Positions 33,402 through 46,516 of a stretch of DNA of 64,000 bases are shown one piece after another. Every line of letters begins with the position of its first letter. Position 1 is the stretch's first letter. Origin of the DNA: Hypomyces perniciosus. Lineage: Eukaryota > Ascomycota > Sordariomycetes > Hypocreales > Hypocreaceae. The notes beneath the pieces were generated by a model. That model was not told the origin of the DNA and did no database searches. It saw only the letters and a program-made list of their open reading frames with translations. The stretch covers positions 4,429,501 through 4,493,500 of the forward strand of contig SPDT01000006.1 in the NCBI GenBank assembly GCA_008477525.1, in the 5' to 3' direction. Both the position numbers and the translations under genes were made by a program.

Positions 33402-35908
33402 AAAAGCCGCTGACGAGAATGGCTTTGATTCGTTATTTTCGGGTAAAACCCGTTGGATGGTTTATTCGGCGCTTGGTGTACTTTGTACGGGAGGGATTAT
33501 AAGAGCCTCACAAGAATCAGAGGTGTTTATCAACACCAACAGCAGCGTTTGTTGTTTTATGAATTTCACAGCGATGTATGGGCTACTAGGGACAAGGAAC
33601 ACTAGGGATACAAGGCATATATGTATAATAAAATACCACCTTGGCACCAAAAGAAAAAGGAAGTTTGCTCATTTGAGGGAGGCCTCTTTGAGGATGATGT
33701 GTTGGCTATGCTATCGCAGTTCCAGATATTGTTGGCTTAGTACGAAGTACTCGTAGCTAGTCAGCAGAGTCTGTTTTCCTCAAACCCCACAGAAGATTGC
33801 CAATACTGGCATCTTGCATAACTAACGGCCCTATCCGCGCCGTCTGCAAGCAATGTTTCTTGGCGCCTGGTGCGTGGGAGGTATTTTGGCTTTGGACAGA
33901 GAGATACAGACAGGTATAATAATGCATTTCTATGATGCCTGCTCGTACGTAGGACGAGACGTCGCTGCGCGTGTGTGTAACGAATTCTGGCCGGTGAGCC
34001 GATTTGTGTTGCACATGTGTTATCTTGCAGATAGTCCTCTGCAATGCGTATGTTGTAGAACACACCACGATGTGGGGGATCCATGTCTCGACAGTCCAAC
34101 ACCTCTATCCATATTTTGAACTTCACAGATGCATGTGCATGTATTACGTACATGGAACTTTGGTCTTCTCGAGGGAGAAAAAGCGTGCCGCCAAACGTCA
34201 TCGATTGGGGGATCGACATGACTCCATGGGCGGCACCATTCTCAGCTCATCGGCTTTTCGTCCTCGTAATCGTCCTCAGCCTCGAAACACATGCGCGAGC
34301 TGTCCGACTCGTCCACATGCTCATGCTTCCCACGTTGGGTTCGGTAACGGCGGGTTTCATCAGGCCAATCTATGCCTTCAGCCCGACAGAACGGTCCAAC
34401 GGGGCGCCTCTCTCTCTGTCTCCTGTTGGCCCGCTGGTATCCTCCGTTGATGAAGGAGGAGGCTTGCGTCTTTTTGCTGCCCAGCCAGTCCTGAACGTGG
34501 CCATCGAGAGGAGAAATGACACTAATTGACGTGTCAACGCACCCATGGCCTTTTGCGGCACGTCACTTTGCGGTGTGGTTTATTATGTATTTCTCTTGAC
34601 GCTTCTGGCGCGTGAATGAATCGTCTTCCATCCCCAGATTATAGAGGATACGAGTAGAGGCAGTATCCATCTATTAGTAGTACTACTTCGTAGTAGTACT
34701 AGTAATACTACCACTGGTGCTAAGATTCAACTAGGCCCGTGGCGCTGTCAGCCCAGAATAAAGTTAAAACGGATGTCCCCAGTGTTTCCGTGTTTTCTCC
34801 CATCTCACCTCCTCTCCAATCCACTATTACTCCACGTAAGCGTGTCAACGCCGATTATCCAACGGCTCATGTTGCTGTCCTCGAAATCTCCGTTATAGTA
34901 CTCGTACATACATACATACGAAGCTACGCCACTTCGCAGCAGGCAGGGTTTGGCATTTCGCTGCCTTTCTGTCTGTCTCGCCCTGGTCTGGCCTCAGGGG
35001 TTGTGTTGTATGTGCTGTGCAGTGCAGCGTGCCGTGTGCAGGGCCACCCCTCGGGATGAAAGTTGCTACTAGTCCGTACGAGCCACTGTACTCTTGACTG
35101 TACTCCGTACGGACTGGTAGAATCCATCAAAGACGCTCTTCCTGTCCATCGTTTGTTGAAGCTCTTGCCAGCCTCCTGCAAGCACAGCCTTAAAACGAAA
35201 ACGCCCAAAGGTCTGTCTCAGACGATCGGACCCAACGCGGCGTTGCATTCGACGACCAAAAAAGATCCTGGTCTCGCCAATCTTCAAAGACATTTTCGAG
35301 AATCGAGGCCCTGTTCTGTCTCGGTTGCCAGGGGATATAAAAAAAAATCCCCAAAAAGTTACGATAGTACGGAGTACTCCGATAAGCACTGCCGGGTTCT
35401 GGTTCCTTACTCCTTTCCTTCACGGCAACTCGCCTGGTAGTCGTATAATAATAACATAGCTCACCGATCGAGAAACGCGACAAACTTTTTCTTCCCCTTC
35501 TCCCTTCCCGCCTCTTCGCCTCTTCGCCTCTTTTTCTCAACTTCATAATCCTCCCGCCAGGACAACCACCACTCTCATCTTCTCCCCTCAGACACCCTAT
35601 CGATTTTGCCTGGCATGGTCTAGACCCACACGAGCTATTCTTCACCTTCTAGACTGTATTCGATCATGCTTCTTAGTCCTTCATTACTTGTGAGGTCCTT
35701 TGACTGGACTCACTCTTAACCACGCCACGAAAACCATCATCGCGCCTCTCATTCTCGCATAGCGTTGCCTTTCTTGGGCTATCAAGACCTCCTTGTCACC
35801 ACACGTCCTAATATCCTCGTCTCTCGTCACCATCATCACCCTCTCTCTACTCCTTTACCTCATTACCTCACTCATCACCTCATCTCGGGTTCTCGTGCAA
35901 CGGACAAA
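33402..35908. other. Intergenic region upstream of the Trk transporter gene
   Basis: 2.5 kb without a supported gene. Frames of about 150 codons occur on both strands at 33.8-34.5 kb but overlap and show no domain. It contains an imperfect AGTAGTAC inverted repeat near 34676-34700, TACTCCGTA motifs at 35101 and 35368, and a CT-rich promoter stretch at about 35485-35560 and 35815-35885 leading to the Trk start. Confidence 0.55.
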
Positions 35909-38838
35909 ATGTTCGGCAGGGCACGCGAATATGTGGTGGCTCAGCTTAGGGGTGCTAAGCCATCATTCGCATCCAAGACGCCGCACTTCAACTTCATCAC
36001 AGTACATTGTCGGTGACATCCTTCACTCATTCACCCAAAGGATAACGATGAGCTAACTAGCTCTCACAGACTTCTGGATCGTTGGTGCTACCCTTACTGC
36101 ATCCATCGCCATATACATCGGCGGCAAAGGTGGTCTAGAATTCATAGATGCCCTGATGTTTGCCAGTGGCGCGAATACACAGGCCGGACTGAACCCTGTG
36201 GATGTTAACAACCTCAACGGCTTCCAGCAGGCTATGATTTACCTCTTTGCCATGTTATCAAACCCAATTTCACTAAACACTTGTGTTGTGTTTCTGCGGC
36301 TGTATTGGTTCGAGAAGCACTTCCAAGACTGGGCCAAGGAAGCACGATTACGCCGTCGGACGTTCAGCAAGTCCAAGTCCAAATCACGCCATGATTTAAG
36401 CCAGGCTGAAAATGGCATGGGCGTCAATGGTCGGAGCATTACCGTTATGCCACAGAATGGCAGAGCAAGGCTCACAAACGACGGCATCCTTCTAGACGAG
36501 GGACACGAAACCGATGTCAGGCCTGCACCAAAGGGCGATGAGAGCGACACAACAACCGTGACTGAGGAACTAAATAAAAGCATTGATCTTGATGAGCTTG
36601 GTCCCTTGGACCAGTTTGACAAGAAACAGAATGCAGCCAATGCCGCTGCTCTAGAGAGTCAAAAAGATGGACAAGGTGGTCAGGGTCACACTACAATTAC
36701 CTTTGCCGAAACTGTTAGAAGGAGTGACGGATTGGGCACTGAATTCACCAAGTTCCCCCCGCAGCGATCACCTGCCGAACACATCGCCATTTTGGAGCGC
36801 CAACGAAACGATGACAACCAGTCTGATGATGTTTTACGTATTCCCGGCCCAAGGGATGCTGAGAGAGGGCTAGGACCACGACGACTTGAAGTGAATGACG
36901 AGCAAGAAGATGATCAGCCCCTTCCTCGAGAAGTGACAAGAGGGTCGCGGGTTAATGACCCGAGGTATCAAGGCCGCAACAACGCCATCACAATTGCAGA
37001 ACCCCAACAACACAGGAGAGACGAGCTAGCTGATGAGAACCCGCAACGTCCTGGTAATACCAGCAATTTCAGATTCCGCAAGCCTCGGGGTGTCAACGAG
37101 AACCAACAGAAGGTACATGAGGATGGCGAGTCGAGTAGCATGCATCGTCCTAAGAGGACCAGAACCATGACCAGCTTAAGATCTGTTATGTCTCGTGACA
37201 GACCAGAGACGGAATTATCGCCATACCTGAGCTATACACCAACTGTTGGCAGGAACTCGAACTTCGTAGGCCTGACGCTCGAACAGCGCGAAGAACTTGG
37301 TGGCATTGAGTACCGGTCGTTGAGAACTCTGGCAATAGTCCTACTTGTTTATTTTTGGGGCTTCCACCTCCTGGGTATCATTTGCTTCCTCCCCTACATC
37401 CTTCATAACAACCGCTACGGCAGCATTCTGGATGAAAATTACATTGGCAGGACTTGGTGGTCGTTTTGGACCTCCAATATGGCTTTCATGGACGTGGGAT
37501 TCTCCCTCACTGCGGACAGCATGAACTCGTTCGCGACCTCTGAATGGATCCTCATGGTGATGTGGTTTTTCATTATCATTGGAAATACTGGCTTCCCTGT
37601 CATGCTACGCTTTTCCATCTGGGTTGCCGAAAAGCTTACCCCAAAACATTCTGGCCTTTGGGAGGAGTTCAGATTCTTGCTCGATCATCCACGTCGATGC
37701 TTCACCTTACTCTTCCCGTCCAACGCCAACTGGTGGCTGTTCTGGATACTTATAATTCTCAATATTGTTGATTTGGTATTTTTTATTATTCTCGACGTAA
37801 GTTGCTCCCCTTTGTCTCTCTTTCGATTAGAAGACAGTTCTAACTTGCACCTAGCTCGGTTCGGAGCCCGTCACCAAGCTTCCCTTGAAGAACCGTGTGG
37901 TCGTTGGTTTGTTTCAGGCGGCATCGACTCGAACAGCTGGATTTTCGGCCGTCAGCATGTCTGACCTGCACCCGGCCATGCCGGTTCTTTACATGATCAT
38001 GATGTACATATCCGTATTCCCCATTGCCATCTCCATCCGGCGAACGAACGTTTATGAGGAAAAGTCCCTTGGCGTCTACGAAGACAGGACAGAAGATGAT
38101 GTCAATCCAGATACAAGCGCCATTTCATACATCGGGACTCACTTGCGGCATCAGTTGTCCTTTGATTTATGGTATGTATTCCTAGGGTTCTTTCTTCTTG
38201 CCATCACAGAGGGCGGCAAAATCAGCAGGGGCGACTTTGATATGTTCGCCATTCTTTTCGAAATCGTCAGTGCCTACGGTACTGTTGGTCTGAGCATAGG
38301 CGTACCCGGCGTCAACGCATCTCTGTGCTCGCAATTTACCATTCTGGGCAAACTCATCATTGTTGCTATGCAAATCCGAGGTCGCCATCGTGGTTTGCCC
38401 TACGGTCTCGACCGCGCCGTGCTCCTCCCAGGCGACAAGCGCTTCAAAAAGAAGGAAGACGAGGAACCCGAAGCTGCTGACGTGGATGATTCTAACACTG
38501 CGGTATCTACGGGCGTCACATCAGGTCTTCAACGCCAGATAACCAGGGGACGGAGTCGCAGCAGAAGCCGCGGGCGAGAGCGGGCCAACAGCAACCTTAT
38601 AACACAATTGCTGCACCCGGGACCCGTCATGCACCCCGACATTGCGCCTTCACAGCCAAGGGAAAGGGCCGTAGATGGCGGCCACCAAAGAACCAGGTCA
38701 GGAGATATTCCGGGTCCCCTTTTGGAACCTATCAGGACGCAGTCAGACCCTCTGGCGGATGGAGACATAGCAGGTTTGTCGTCTATACGCAGCAACGACG
38801 GCTTCCAGAAGCCACGACGAATCCAATCCGCCTTATAG
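35909..38838 (+). CDS. Trk-type high-affinity potassium transporter
   Basis: Plasma-membrane K+ uptake protein of the SKT/Trk superfamily. Exons 35909-36008, 36070-37796, 37855-38838 give 936 residues. Four membrane-pore-membrane units are spread along the chain. The pore loops with their selectivity glycines are ANTQAGLNPV, FMDVGFSLTADSM, STRTAGFSAVSM and SAYGTVGLSIGVPG. Between units 1 and 2 lies the long hydrophilic loop (about residues 110-430) usual in fungal Trk proteins, rich in charged and Ser residues and with an RPKRTRTMTSLRS basic patch. The C-terminal 150 residues are cytoplasmic and Arg/Ser-rich. The second intron lies between units 2 and 3. The alternative reading through it stays open for some 50 codons but loses the third pore. 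Confidence 0.93.
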
Positions 38839-39416
38839 AGAAATCCGTGGATGTGATGGCTATTTCTGGAGGGCTTTCATTGTACATGTTAATGTTTCTT
38901 GTTTTGTTGTCGAGGATGAGGTCCTCTATAAAATCGAGCCCTCCATTTTGAGATTGGGAGGGTCAGGAAGGCGGGCGTCAATTGCTTGTATTATAGATCG
39001 CATTGGGTGGCGGTACACTTGATTATGTTGGATTATTACGGATCACCAGAGGGTGCCATACATGTTGGAGTAAAGGAATGATGGCAACGATTTTGCCTAG
39101 GGCAGTTTAGTCGATTGCATATGAACAAAAGACCCAGTCACTTCGTCTCTTTAAGAACGCCTCGCAAAGTCAGTTTATACCCCTACTACTTGCGTATATC
39201 ATCCATGCCTGAACAATGCCCCCATAGCCCCTTCGTTTCGCTTTCACCAGACCAAAAATATCTTGTATGTCCAAACCCTAAAGAATCGCAAGATGTAACC
39301 CCCATTGCGCCAAGTATCATCAAAATCTATCTTCTTCTAGTATTTTCAGTCCTGTTTGTGCACTGACATGCAACAACATCTAACCCTTCCACTCCCCCAT
39401 TAGCACGTTCCAACGA
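38839..39416. other. Convergent spacer between Trk and VPS9 genes
   Basis: 578 bp where both flanking genes end. A plus-strand 83-codon frame (39115-39366) has no features of a gene. I see nothing else. Confidence 0.5.
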
Positions 39417-41777
39417 CTATTTCTCTGCAAAGGCGCCCATGTTCTTCAAAGCACCAGCTAGACGACGATAGTCTTTTAGGAGATCTAAGACCTCGCCGAG
39501 TTTTAAATCGCCCGGGTTCTCAAGCTCCATGAAGTGCTTGTTTGGCGGCGCAATCTTGGGTACCTCTTTAGGTGGCAGCACGGCTGCGATATCGGGGAAG
39601 GCCTTTGGCGACAAGTTAGCATGATGAGATAGGCTAAATGCTGGGACATTTGAGTTACATACGGTGGCTAGATCCCCTCCATCGGTTGATTTCGCCGTGT
39701 CCTTGGTGTCTTTGGTATCTTTTGTATCTTTTGCATCTTTCGAAGAGGATGGTGTTGGAGCCGGCGTAGATGGTGTACGGCCGAATCCACGTACCAGGCT
39801 GATGCCTGATAGCCTCGCCATGGGATTGAAAGAATTGCCCAAGCTTCGCATCTGATCCAGAACCGCCGGGCTCTGTGGCCCAGGTGAGGGTGCTGGCGAT
39901 GCGGCCTTTTGATCTTCTGCAAATAGAAGCTTCTTGGAGGAACTGGCACTACGGCCGCTACGGACACTGTCTACACTAGGATCGCGGCGGCCACTGATCA
40001 TGTTCAAAACGCGATCCTCGCGTTTAGACGGAACTTTGAGCTGCTCCGCATCTTCAGGGGCAAGAGTAGGGCTGGCATTGTCCTCCTCGTCAGGGGGTGG
40101 TGTGCTGACGAGTTTGCGCGCATCATCAAGGGTCCTGGGAACAGCAATGGATTCCTTGGGGCCATCTTGGCGCTCCCTAAGCTTACCGATGAGGAAACTA
40201 TAACTTTCGCCCAAGCTATTGGAGATGGTCTTGAGTCCCTGGTCGGCTGTGGTAAGGACTGCGTCACTAGCAGCACCAAATGCCTGAGCGGGCGTGTTGA
40301 CGAGGTCACTCAGTCTTCGATTCCTCAGAACCGTTGTAGCTTTCAGGCCAGATGGAGATGGCGCAGGTCTAGACGCGGTAGCATTCTCTGGGATGGCAGC
40401 GGTGGCGCTCTGGGATGGAACTGTCAGCCCCTGAGGGTAAGCTGGTGGGAAGGTCTCTGTCTTTGCCGTTCCTTGTTGGATGGGAGTCTTGGGCGGTCCC
40501 GAAGGATGCTCATCGGCCCTCAATGTGGCTAGATCAACGGTCTCAAGGAAGCTTATCGCCGCTTCAAGATTTGTGAGGCAGTAGGCGGCCTCCCCGGTCA
40601 ACTTGGGTTCCCAACGGAAGCTTTGTATGAAGTTAAGATCACTGATGGCGTGGAGATTCTCGGGGGGAAGTGTAATGAGGGTGTAGATGAGCATTGGCAT
40701 AATCTCGTCCGCCGAGGCCGACGGATGGAAGTGGGCAAGCGTGTCAACAATGCTCTTGTGCGCAGCTTTTAGTCTGTTGAGCTTTCCGAGGGGATATCTC
40801 GACTCGCTCATCCGGCTTAGCTCTTTTCTCGCGGGCTCCAATTGTTGTCGTATCTCGTCAGTCCTGTTGGTGGGGACTTTCTCAGTCTTCGTCGCATCTT
40901 CTCCAAGATCGATGCCTAGATCGACAGGTCCAATCTGTACAAGAGCCAACGCAGCAGTCTTAGACCTGAGTTTATCATCCTGGGCTTCGTCTTGTGTACT
41001 TCTGTGGCGATAGATTCGATCATAAATGCCCTCACATAGCCTCCGTTCTACCGCCTCCTCCAGCAAACCCCGCTTCGCTTCAAGGGCCTTCCTTGCCTTT
41101 TTGCGGTTCGCCAGCTCCTCAGCTGTAATCATTTGTTGCTCTGTCTCTGTCTTGGGTTTATCTTTGGCACCCAGCGATGCCGCTTTTGACCGCAGGCGGT
41201 TGGCTGCGGATGCAACAGAGGAACTGGGTGGAGTCGGTGTGGCCTCACGGCTATGTCGCGAGACAAGGGCATTCACATGGGTGTTGATATGAGAGGATGC
41301 CAAGATGTAGAAGTCTTGGAAGAGTTGCGATAGCTTCTTGATGTTGGGGGGCGTAGAATGGACCTTGGCTGATAGAGATTCAACGAAGCTATGGAAACGT
41401 CATTAGGCCTACGCACTTTGCTAAATTGAGACGGCCATAGTATCCACCTACCTATCTGTCAAGGTAATAAGCTCTATCGGCAGGTCGTCGAGCTCGATAG
41501 ACGCTCGTGTGATCTCTGGAACGTCCTCGGTATCGGAATGCTCGGCAGTCTCAAATGCATCGGGAGCCTCGGCGCCGGCACCAGTACGCTTCTCGCTGGT
41601 AGATCCATTATGAAAGGTATGCGCCCTCTGCGGTGGTTTCACGCTGTCATTCTCCAAGGGATTGGGCTGATTCGAGTAGGAGGATAGCCTGGCTGGGCTG
41701 GGTCGAGTCGAGGGGGGCGTGTTGCTGAGCCGTTGGGAAGCCATGAGGTGCCGATCTGAAGGACGATGAACTATCAT
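39417..41777 (-). CDS. VPS9-domain guanine-nucleotide exchange factor
   Basis: Activates Rab5-type GTPases in endosomal and vacuolar traffic. Exons 41777-41452 and 41388-39417, the latter with a probable extra 60-nt intron (39662-39603) that contains no stop and keeps frame. The protein is 765 residues unspliced there, 745 if spliced. After a Ser/Pro-rich N-terminus comes the helical bundle (FQDFYILASSHINTHVNALV, RKKARKALEAKRGLLEEAVE) and the VPS9 domain near residues 230-400. This domain includes ASADEIMPMLIYTLITLPP, NLHAISDLNFIQSFRWEPKL and GEAAYCLTNLEAAISFLE. The C-terminal half is low complexity with a repeated Lys-Asp-Thr tract. The first ATG is used; a second in-frame ATG 33 bases later (41744) gives the more usual MASQRLSNTPPS start. 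Yeast Muk1/Vps9 are the nearest known functions. Confidence 0.87.
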
Positions 41778-43291
41778 TGCGCTATCGTGAGCTTATTGCT
41801 ATGGAGAATTCACTGGAGGGAAGTAAACGAAATAAGACGACACAAGACAGTCAAGGGGCAATACAGCGTATGGGCCAGTGGGAGATGTGATGGTGGTAGT
41901 TGCAATCAGTTGTGTCGGGGTTGGATTCTTGCATACATACGCCCTCTAAATTTTGGATTAGAGTTAACTGAATGGCTCGGGCGCCTCTCGCCTCTCCAGT
42001 CGGTGCTCAGGCGAGTTGCAGAGTTTAAACCGGCATCAACGTAAAGGACGCTGTGGACTCGAGGGTGGGATGCAGATGTGGCTGGAATGAGAGGACGGAT
42101 GCGGCCGGGACACCACAAATATGAGGTTCACGAACGAGCGATGATCCGAATCAGATATGAACAAATACGAGAGAAACAGAGTGAGTGGTGGGAAGAACGA
42201 ATGCGATGGCTGATTGCAGCAGAAGCGTCGCGAGGGGTGTGTGGGATAACGGAAGCTGAAGTCATTGGAGGTTTCAAGCTCACATTGGCCAAGCCGTCAC
42301 CTCGTGGGTGCGCTCCACACTGTTATCGATATGGATACGAAGTCGACCGTAATTGGTAGCTTCTGGAGGGCCAAGTGCTACGAGTGCTCGTACAGTGGTG
42401 TAGACTCTACTCCGTATCTACCTACTATAAACCGTGGAAATCATGAAACGTCATGAACAATTCGTCAAAATGTATGTAAATCAATCATTTCTCCGGTGAT
42501 TGATCATTATGTGGCATTAAAATCCCCTGATAATGTCGAAAATAGAGAGGACTGACTGCAAGCGTTCCTGGAAAAAGCAATTCACAGTACGTATTGGATG
42601 CCCTGAAATGCATTCGGGTTGTCTCAGACGCCCCAACTGACATTAATTCCGACATCAAAACGCACAAGTCCGACGTTATCACAGAAGCGTAGATGGCTGA
42701 AACGATTGCTTGTGCATTGAATTTGGTGCGACACAATCGATGAAAAGCCAGAGTTGAATTTCCAATATGTGCCTTGTACTCCGTACAGAATCAGAGTACC
42801 ACTATTTACATCCAATGACACATCCAATGAATCCTCATCCAAATTATTTGTTGTGGAGGATTATGTGAGCTTCCACTAGTACTATTACTAGTACGGAGTA
42901 CTCGTAACTGTTACTCCGTACTCGCGGCTATCTTCGCAATAAGAGGATCCGCTACTCCAGACAGTGGGGAGGGATCGCCAGATTTCCCCAAAGGCCGAAC
43001 CCACTAATACCAGTAGGTAATTAATACGGAGGGGATTTGTTGTGTTCTTACAGTACATTAGCCGTCCCGTCCCGCAAGTCGGAGCACAGGAAGAAGCACC
43101 ACAGGGACCGGGGGAAGGCTGCCCGTGCTCCGTACTCGTACTCCGTACCTCGGGAGCAATTGTCTCAGTGTGAATACTACCGACTTGGATCTTTTCATCT
43201 TTCTTCTCTCATCATCCATTCTCACACCCTCTCTCTCTCATCACATATTACCGGCCTTGGTGACCTCGTCTCATCTGCAGTAGATAGGAAC
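41778..43291. promoter_or_regulatory. Divergent intergenic region, VPS9 / acyl-CoA ligase
   Basis: 1.5 kb with five exact TACTCCGTA/TACGGAGTA 9-mers between 42408 and 43147, the densest group in the window, and a CT-rich stretch (43199-43243) before the ligase start. A 93-codon frame at 42078-42359 lacks support. Confidence 0.5.
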
Positions 43292-45222
43292 ATGTCTGGC
43301 CCTCCCTCTCGTATTCGTTCTATCCTTGACCATCTAAGGGGCGGCGTGTCCACACCTCCACACATTCACCAGCTCTCGCCAACCTTCTTCCTCGAGCGCG
43401 CGGCGTCCATTGAACCGAATGCCGATGCCATCTTTCACATAACCTCCAATGGCGCGACCTTGCGCCGCTCCTACCAGGAGTTCGCAGACCGCGCCAGAGG
43501 CTTAGCGTACTATCTCAAGAAACATCAGTTCAAGCGCGTCGGCATTCTCGCACCCAATACCCCGGCTTTTCTCGAGTCCATTTACGGCATCCCGGCAGCA
43601 GGGGCTGTTGTAGTGCCTGTTAATTACAGACTGAAGCAGGACGATATCGCCTACATCTTCGAATTCGCCGAGGTGGATTGCATTATCCTCGACCATGAGT
43701 TCGTTGATCTGCTGGACCAGTTTAAGCAAAGACGCCCCAATGTACCATTCATTGTGGATTCAGTAAGAATTATTTGCGCCATCCCGTCCATATTCTGTGC
43801 TAACATGCTTTCCAGGATACTGATGCCACTGAGGGTCAGCTCTGCGGGCCTTTCGATGAGGCCATCTTGGAGGGCCTGACTTATGACCGGACCCAGGGCA
43901 ATGCGGGCTGGGCTGGCCTCCACTCACATGCCACCCATGAAGATGACATGATTGCCATCCCTTTTACTTCTGGAACGACATCCCGCCCTAAGGGTGTCGA
44001 GTACACAAATCGCGGAGCATACCTAGCGACACTTGCGAACATCATTGAGTCTGGTCTCAACAATGGCCGCTGCAAATACCTGTGGACACTTCCCATGTAG
44101 CCACCCCGTGTATCCCGGAAGCCATCAGAAACGGTGTACTAACAAGATGTACTACAGGTTCCACGCCATGGGCTGGACATTCCCATGGGCCGTTGTCGCA
44201 GTGCGTGGCCTCAATGTCTGCTTGAGGAAGGTTGACTACCCCTTGATCTGGAAGCTCCTGAGAGAGCAGGGCATCACACATTTCAACGCGGCTCCGACTG
44301 TGAACACCCTCCTGGTGGCAGCAAAAGAGGCTGCTAGACTTCCCCAAGAGGTCCGAGTAACTGTCGCAGCAAGCCCACCAAGCGGCCATCTCTTTGAACA
44401 AATGGTATGCTTGGCTCATAATCTCTCAACCGCGCAATAACTGACATCCCATAGACAAACCTCAACCTAATCCCTGTTCATGTTTATGGAATGACCGGTA
44501 TGGTTTATCCCTCTCTCACTTGGTAAACCTCTCATCTTCCGCTGCTAAACCTTCCTACAGAAACCTATGGCCCCCTGACCAAGTGTTATATCATGCCAGA
44601 ATGGGAAAACTTGCCACCGAATGAAAAGTATGCCAAGATGGCTCGTCAAGGCCACGGCTTCATCACCAGTCTACCCATCCGAATCGTCAAGACCGATCAG
44701 CCTGAGGGGGCTTTAGTGGACGTGGCCAAGAACGGCTTGGAAATTGGCGAGATCGTCTTCTTCGGCAACATTTGTGCCAAGGGATATTACAAGGACCCCG
44801 AAGCCACTCGCAAACTGTTCCTTGGTGGTGCCTTGCACTCCGGAGATCTTGCCGTATGGCACCCTGACGGTAGCACACAGATTCTCGACCGTGCCAAAGA
44901 TATCATCATCTCTGGTGGTGAGAACATCTCGTCAGTGGCACTGGAGAGCATGCTCGTCGAGCATCCTGACATCCTCGAGGCTGGAGTCGTGTCTGTTCCG
45001 GATTCACACTGGGGGGAGAGACCCAAGGCTTTCATCACTGTCAAGGAGGGTAAGAAATTGGTTGGGGACGATGTGATAAGCTGGGCGAAACATAAGAGCA
45101 ACATTTCCAAGTTTATGGTGCCGAGAGAAGTGGAGATTGTGCCAGAACTGCCCAAGACCAGCACGGGAAAGATCAAGAAGAATGACTTGCGGGAATGGGC
45201 AAAGAGCGGCAGCAAGGCGTAA
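43292..45222 (+). CDS. AMP-binding acyl-CoA synthetase family protein
   Basis: Adenylate-forming ligase that activates a carboxylic acid to its CoA thioester. Exons 43292-43762, 43816-44096, 44158-44404, 44455-44497, 44561-45222 give 567 residues. Motifs in order: the AMP-binding P-loop IPFTSGTTSRPKGVEYTNRG (near residue 207), VHVYGMTETYGPLT, HSGDLAVWHPDGSTQILDRAKD, SGGENISSVALES, and the catalytic lysine in PKTSTGKIKKNDLREWA. The P-loop has a Ser instead of the more usual Gly after GTT. Similar fungal proteins are annotated as medium/short-chain or plant AAE-like acyl-CoA synthetases; the substrate is unknown. The end GSKA is not a canonical peroxisomal signal, and there is no signal peptide. 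Confidence 0.9.
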
Positions 45223-45512
45223 GGGTGAACTGAAATGTGTCGAATCTATTGGTTTTATCGGCTCTTACTTTGCATACCCAACGAACGGAGAGGCTCATCT
45301 TTTATTTAGCGAAATTGCTATTATAATAGACCACGCAGGATAGGTAAAATATCCATTCGAAACATTGATGGTGTGGTCTAGACATAATAATACTTTATAG
45401 AATGATTTTGATGATACCTTGAACGGAAGGCACAAAAAACACGCCCTCTTTACAACTTTGCGGGACTATCATGAGTTGAGAAAGAAGGAAAATAGTCCAA
45501 CGATCAAAAATT

Positions 45513-45598
45513 TAGTCGAACCGGGAATCGAACCCGGGACTATCGCGGATCCGATTATGGATGTGAAGCGATCGTTTTGACCACTAGACTATTCGACC
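45513..45598 (-). tRNA. tRNA-Val (CAC) with intron
   Basis: Read on the minus strand, the 86-nt gene has a 7-bp acceptor stem (GGTCGAA with TTCGACT, one G-T pair), a D-arm, a T-arm (CCGGG/CCCGG with TTCGATT loop) and discriminator A. The anticodon stem ATCGC pairs with GCGAT only if a 14-nt intron (45561-45548) directly after position 37 is removed. This gives loop TTCACAC with anticodon CAC (45565-45563). The D-stem has one C-A mismatch. Box A and B promoter elements are internal as usual. Anticodon assignment follows from the pairing. Confidence 0.88.
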
Positions 45599-46516
45599 AG
45601 CTTGCTGCTTTCTAATTGGTTGAGTATGAGCAAGACTTTTCTTCTATATATGGACTTTTTTCAGGCATTCCGATTGCTTGGCCAAAGAGGACAAGGGGAG
45701 GGCACAATAAAGAAGAGAAATGATGGATGTCGTATTATTAGGTGGTTATTTCGTAGTTGATAGAGAATTAGGAGCCTTTACTCCGTAGTACTTATTATAT
45801 TAAGGGGTTGTCTATTAATACTAGTATTCGAGTTATTTATAGTAATGAGAGTAACCTCCAGTAATGAAAGCAACAGTACCAAGTAAAATGAGTATACATG
45901 GCAATTAGAGTTGACTATTATACCCCTGTTTTATTCTGTAGAAGAAGTATTGGCTGTGGTAAGATGAGAAAATCACTTGCTGTATCTCTTTAGATAACTT
46001 ATTCCAAACGACATAGAGAGCTGGGCCCCAGTGGAATAGAGTGATTGGAATATCGAGTTTCATAATATCACCGATTGACTCGCAGTTCATGTCTCCCACA
46101 ACAATAATGACTTTGGACGTTCGGTTCATCCAGCGGTTGAATATAGAGAATTTCTCCTCCACAAGTAATATGTGAAAGGGTCAGCGATCAGATGATTGCA
46201 AGGATGGATGCGAGGGTTGGCTGGATTGTGGTGTGGAGATGAAGAATGGGCGATATTAGGGGGACAAAAAAATGAGCCCTCGGTGCAGGAATTGCTACTG
46301 GACGTCCGGCCGATCCGTGGTTTCGAAGGTACCGACTCCTGCGGCGCGGAAGGCCGGGTCTGCGTGTCTCCATCTTGACTGGCTGGCCGGCCTTGACATG
46401 GCTGTATACCTGCGTCAAGCCAGCTAACATAGGATTCAGAACCGAGTGAAGGAAGCTAGATCCATGGTATCCTTCACTTTATAAGTAAATAGCTACTAGA
46501 TAAAGGCTATATATGG

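Noticed and set aside
33761..34529. Frames of about 150 codons on both strands
   Set aside because: They overlap in opposite orientation with no domain or conserved motif; composition fits intergenic DNA.
42078..42359. 93-codon plus-strand frame with an amphipathic segment
   Set aside because: Lies in the divergent promoter region; the helical look of its middle part is not enough evidence.
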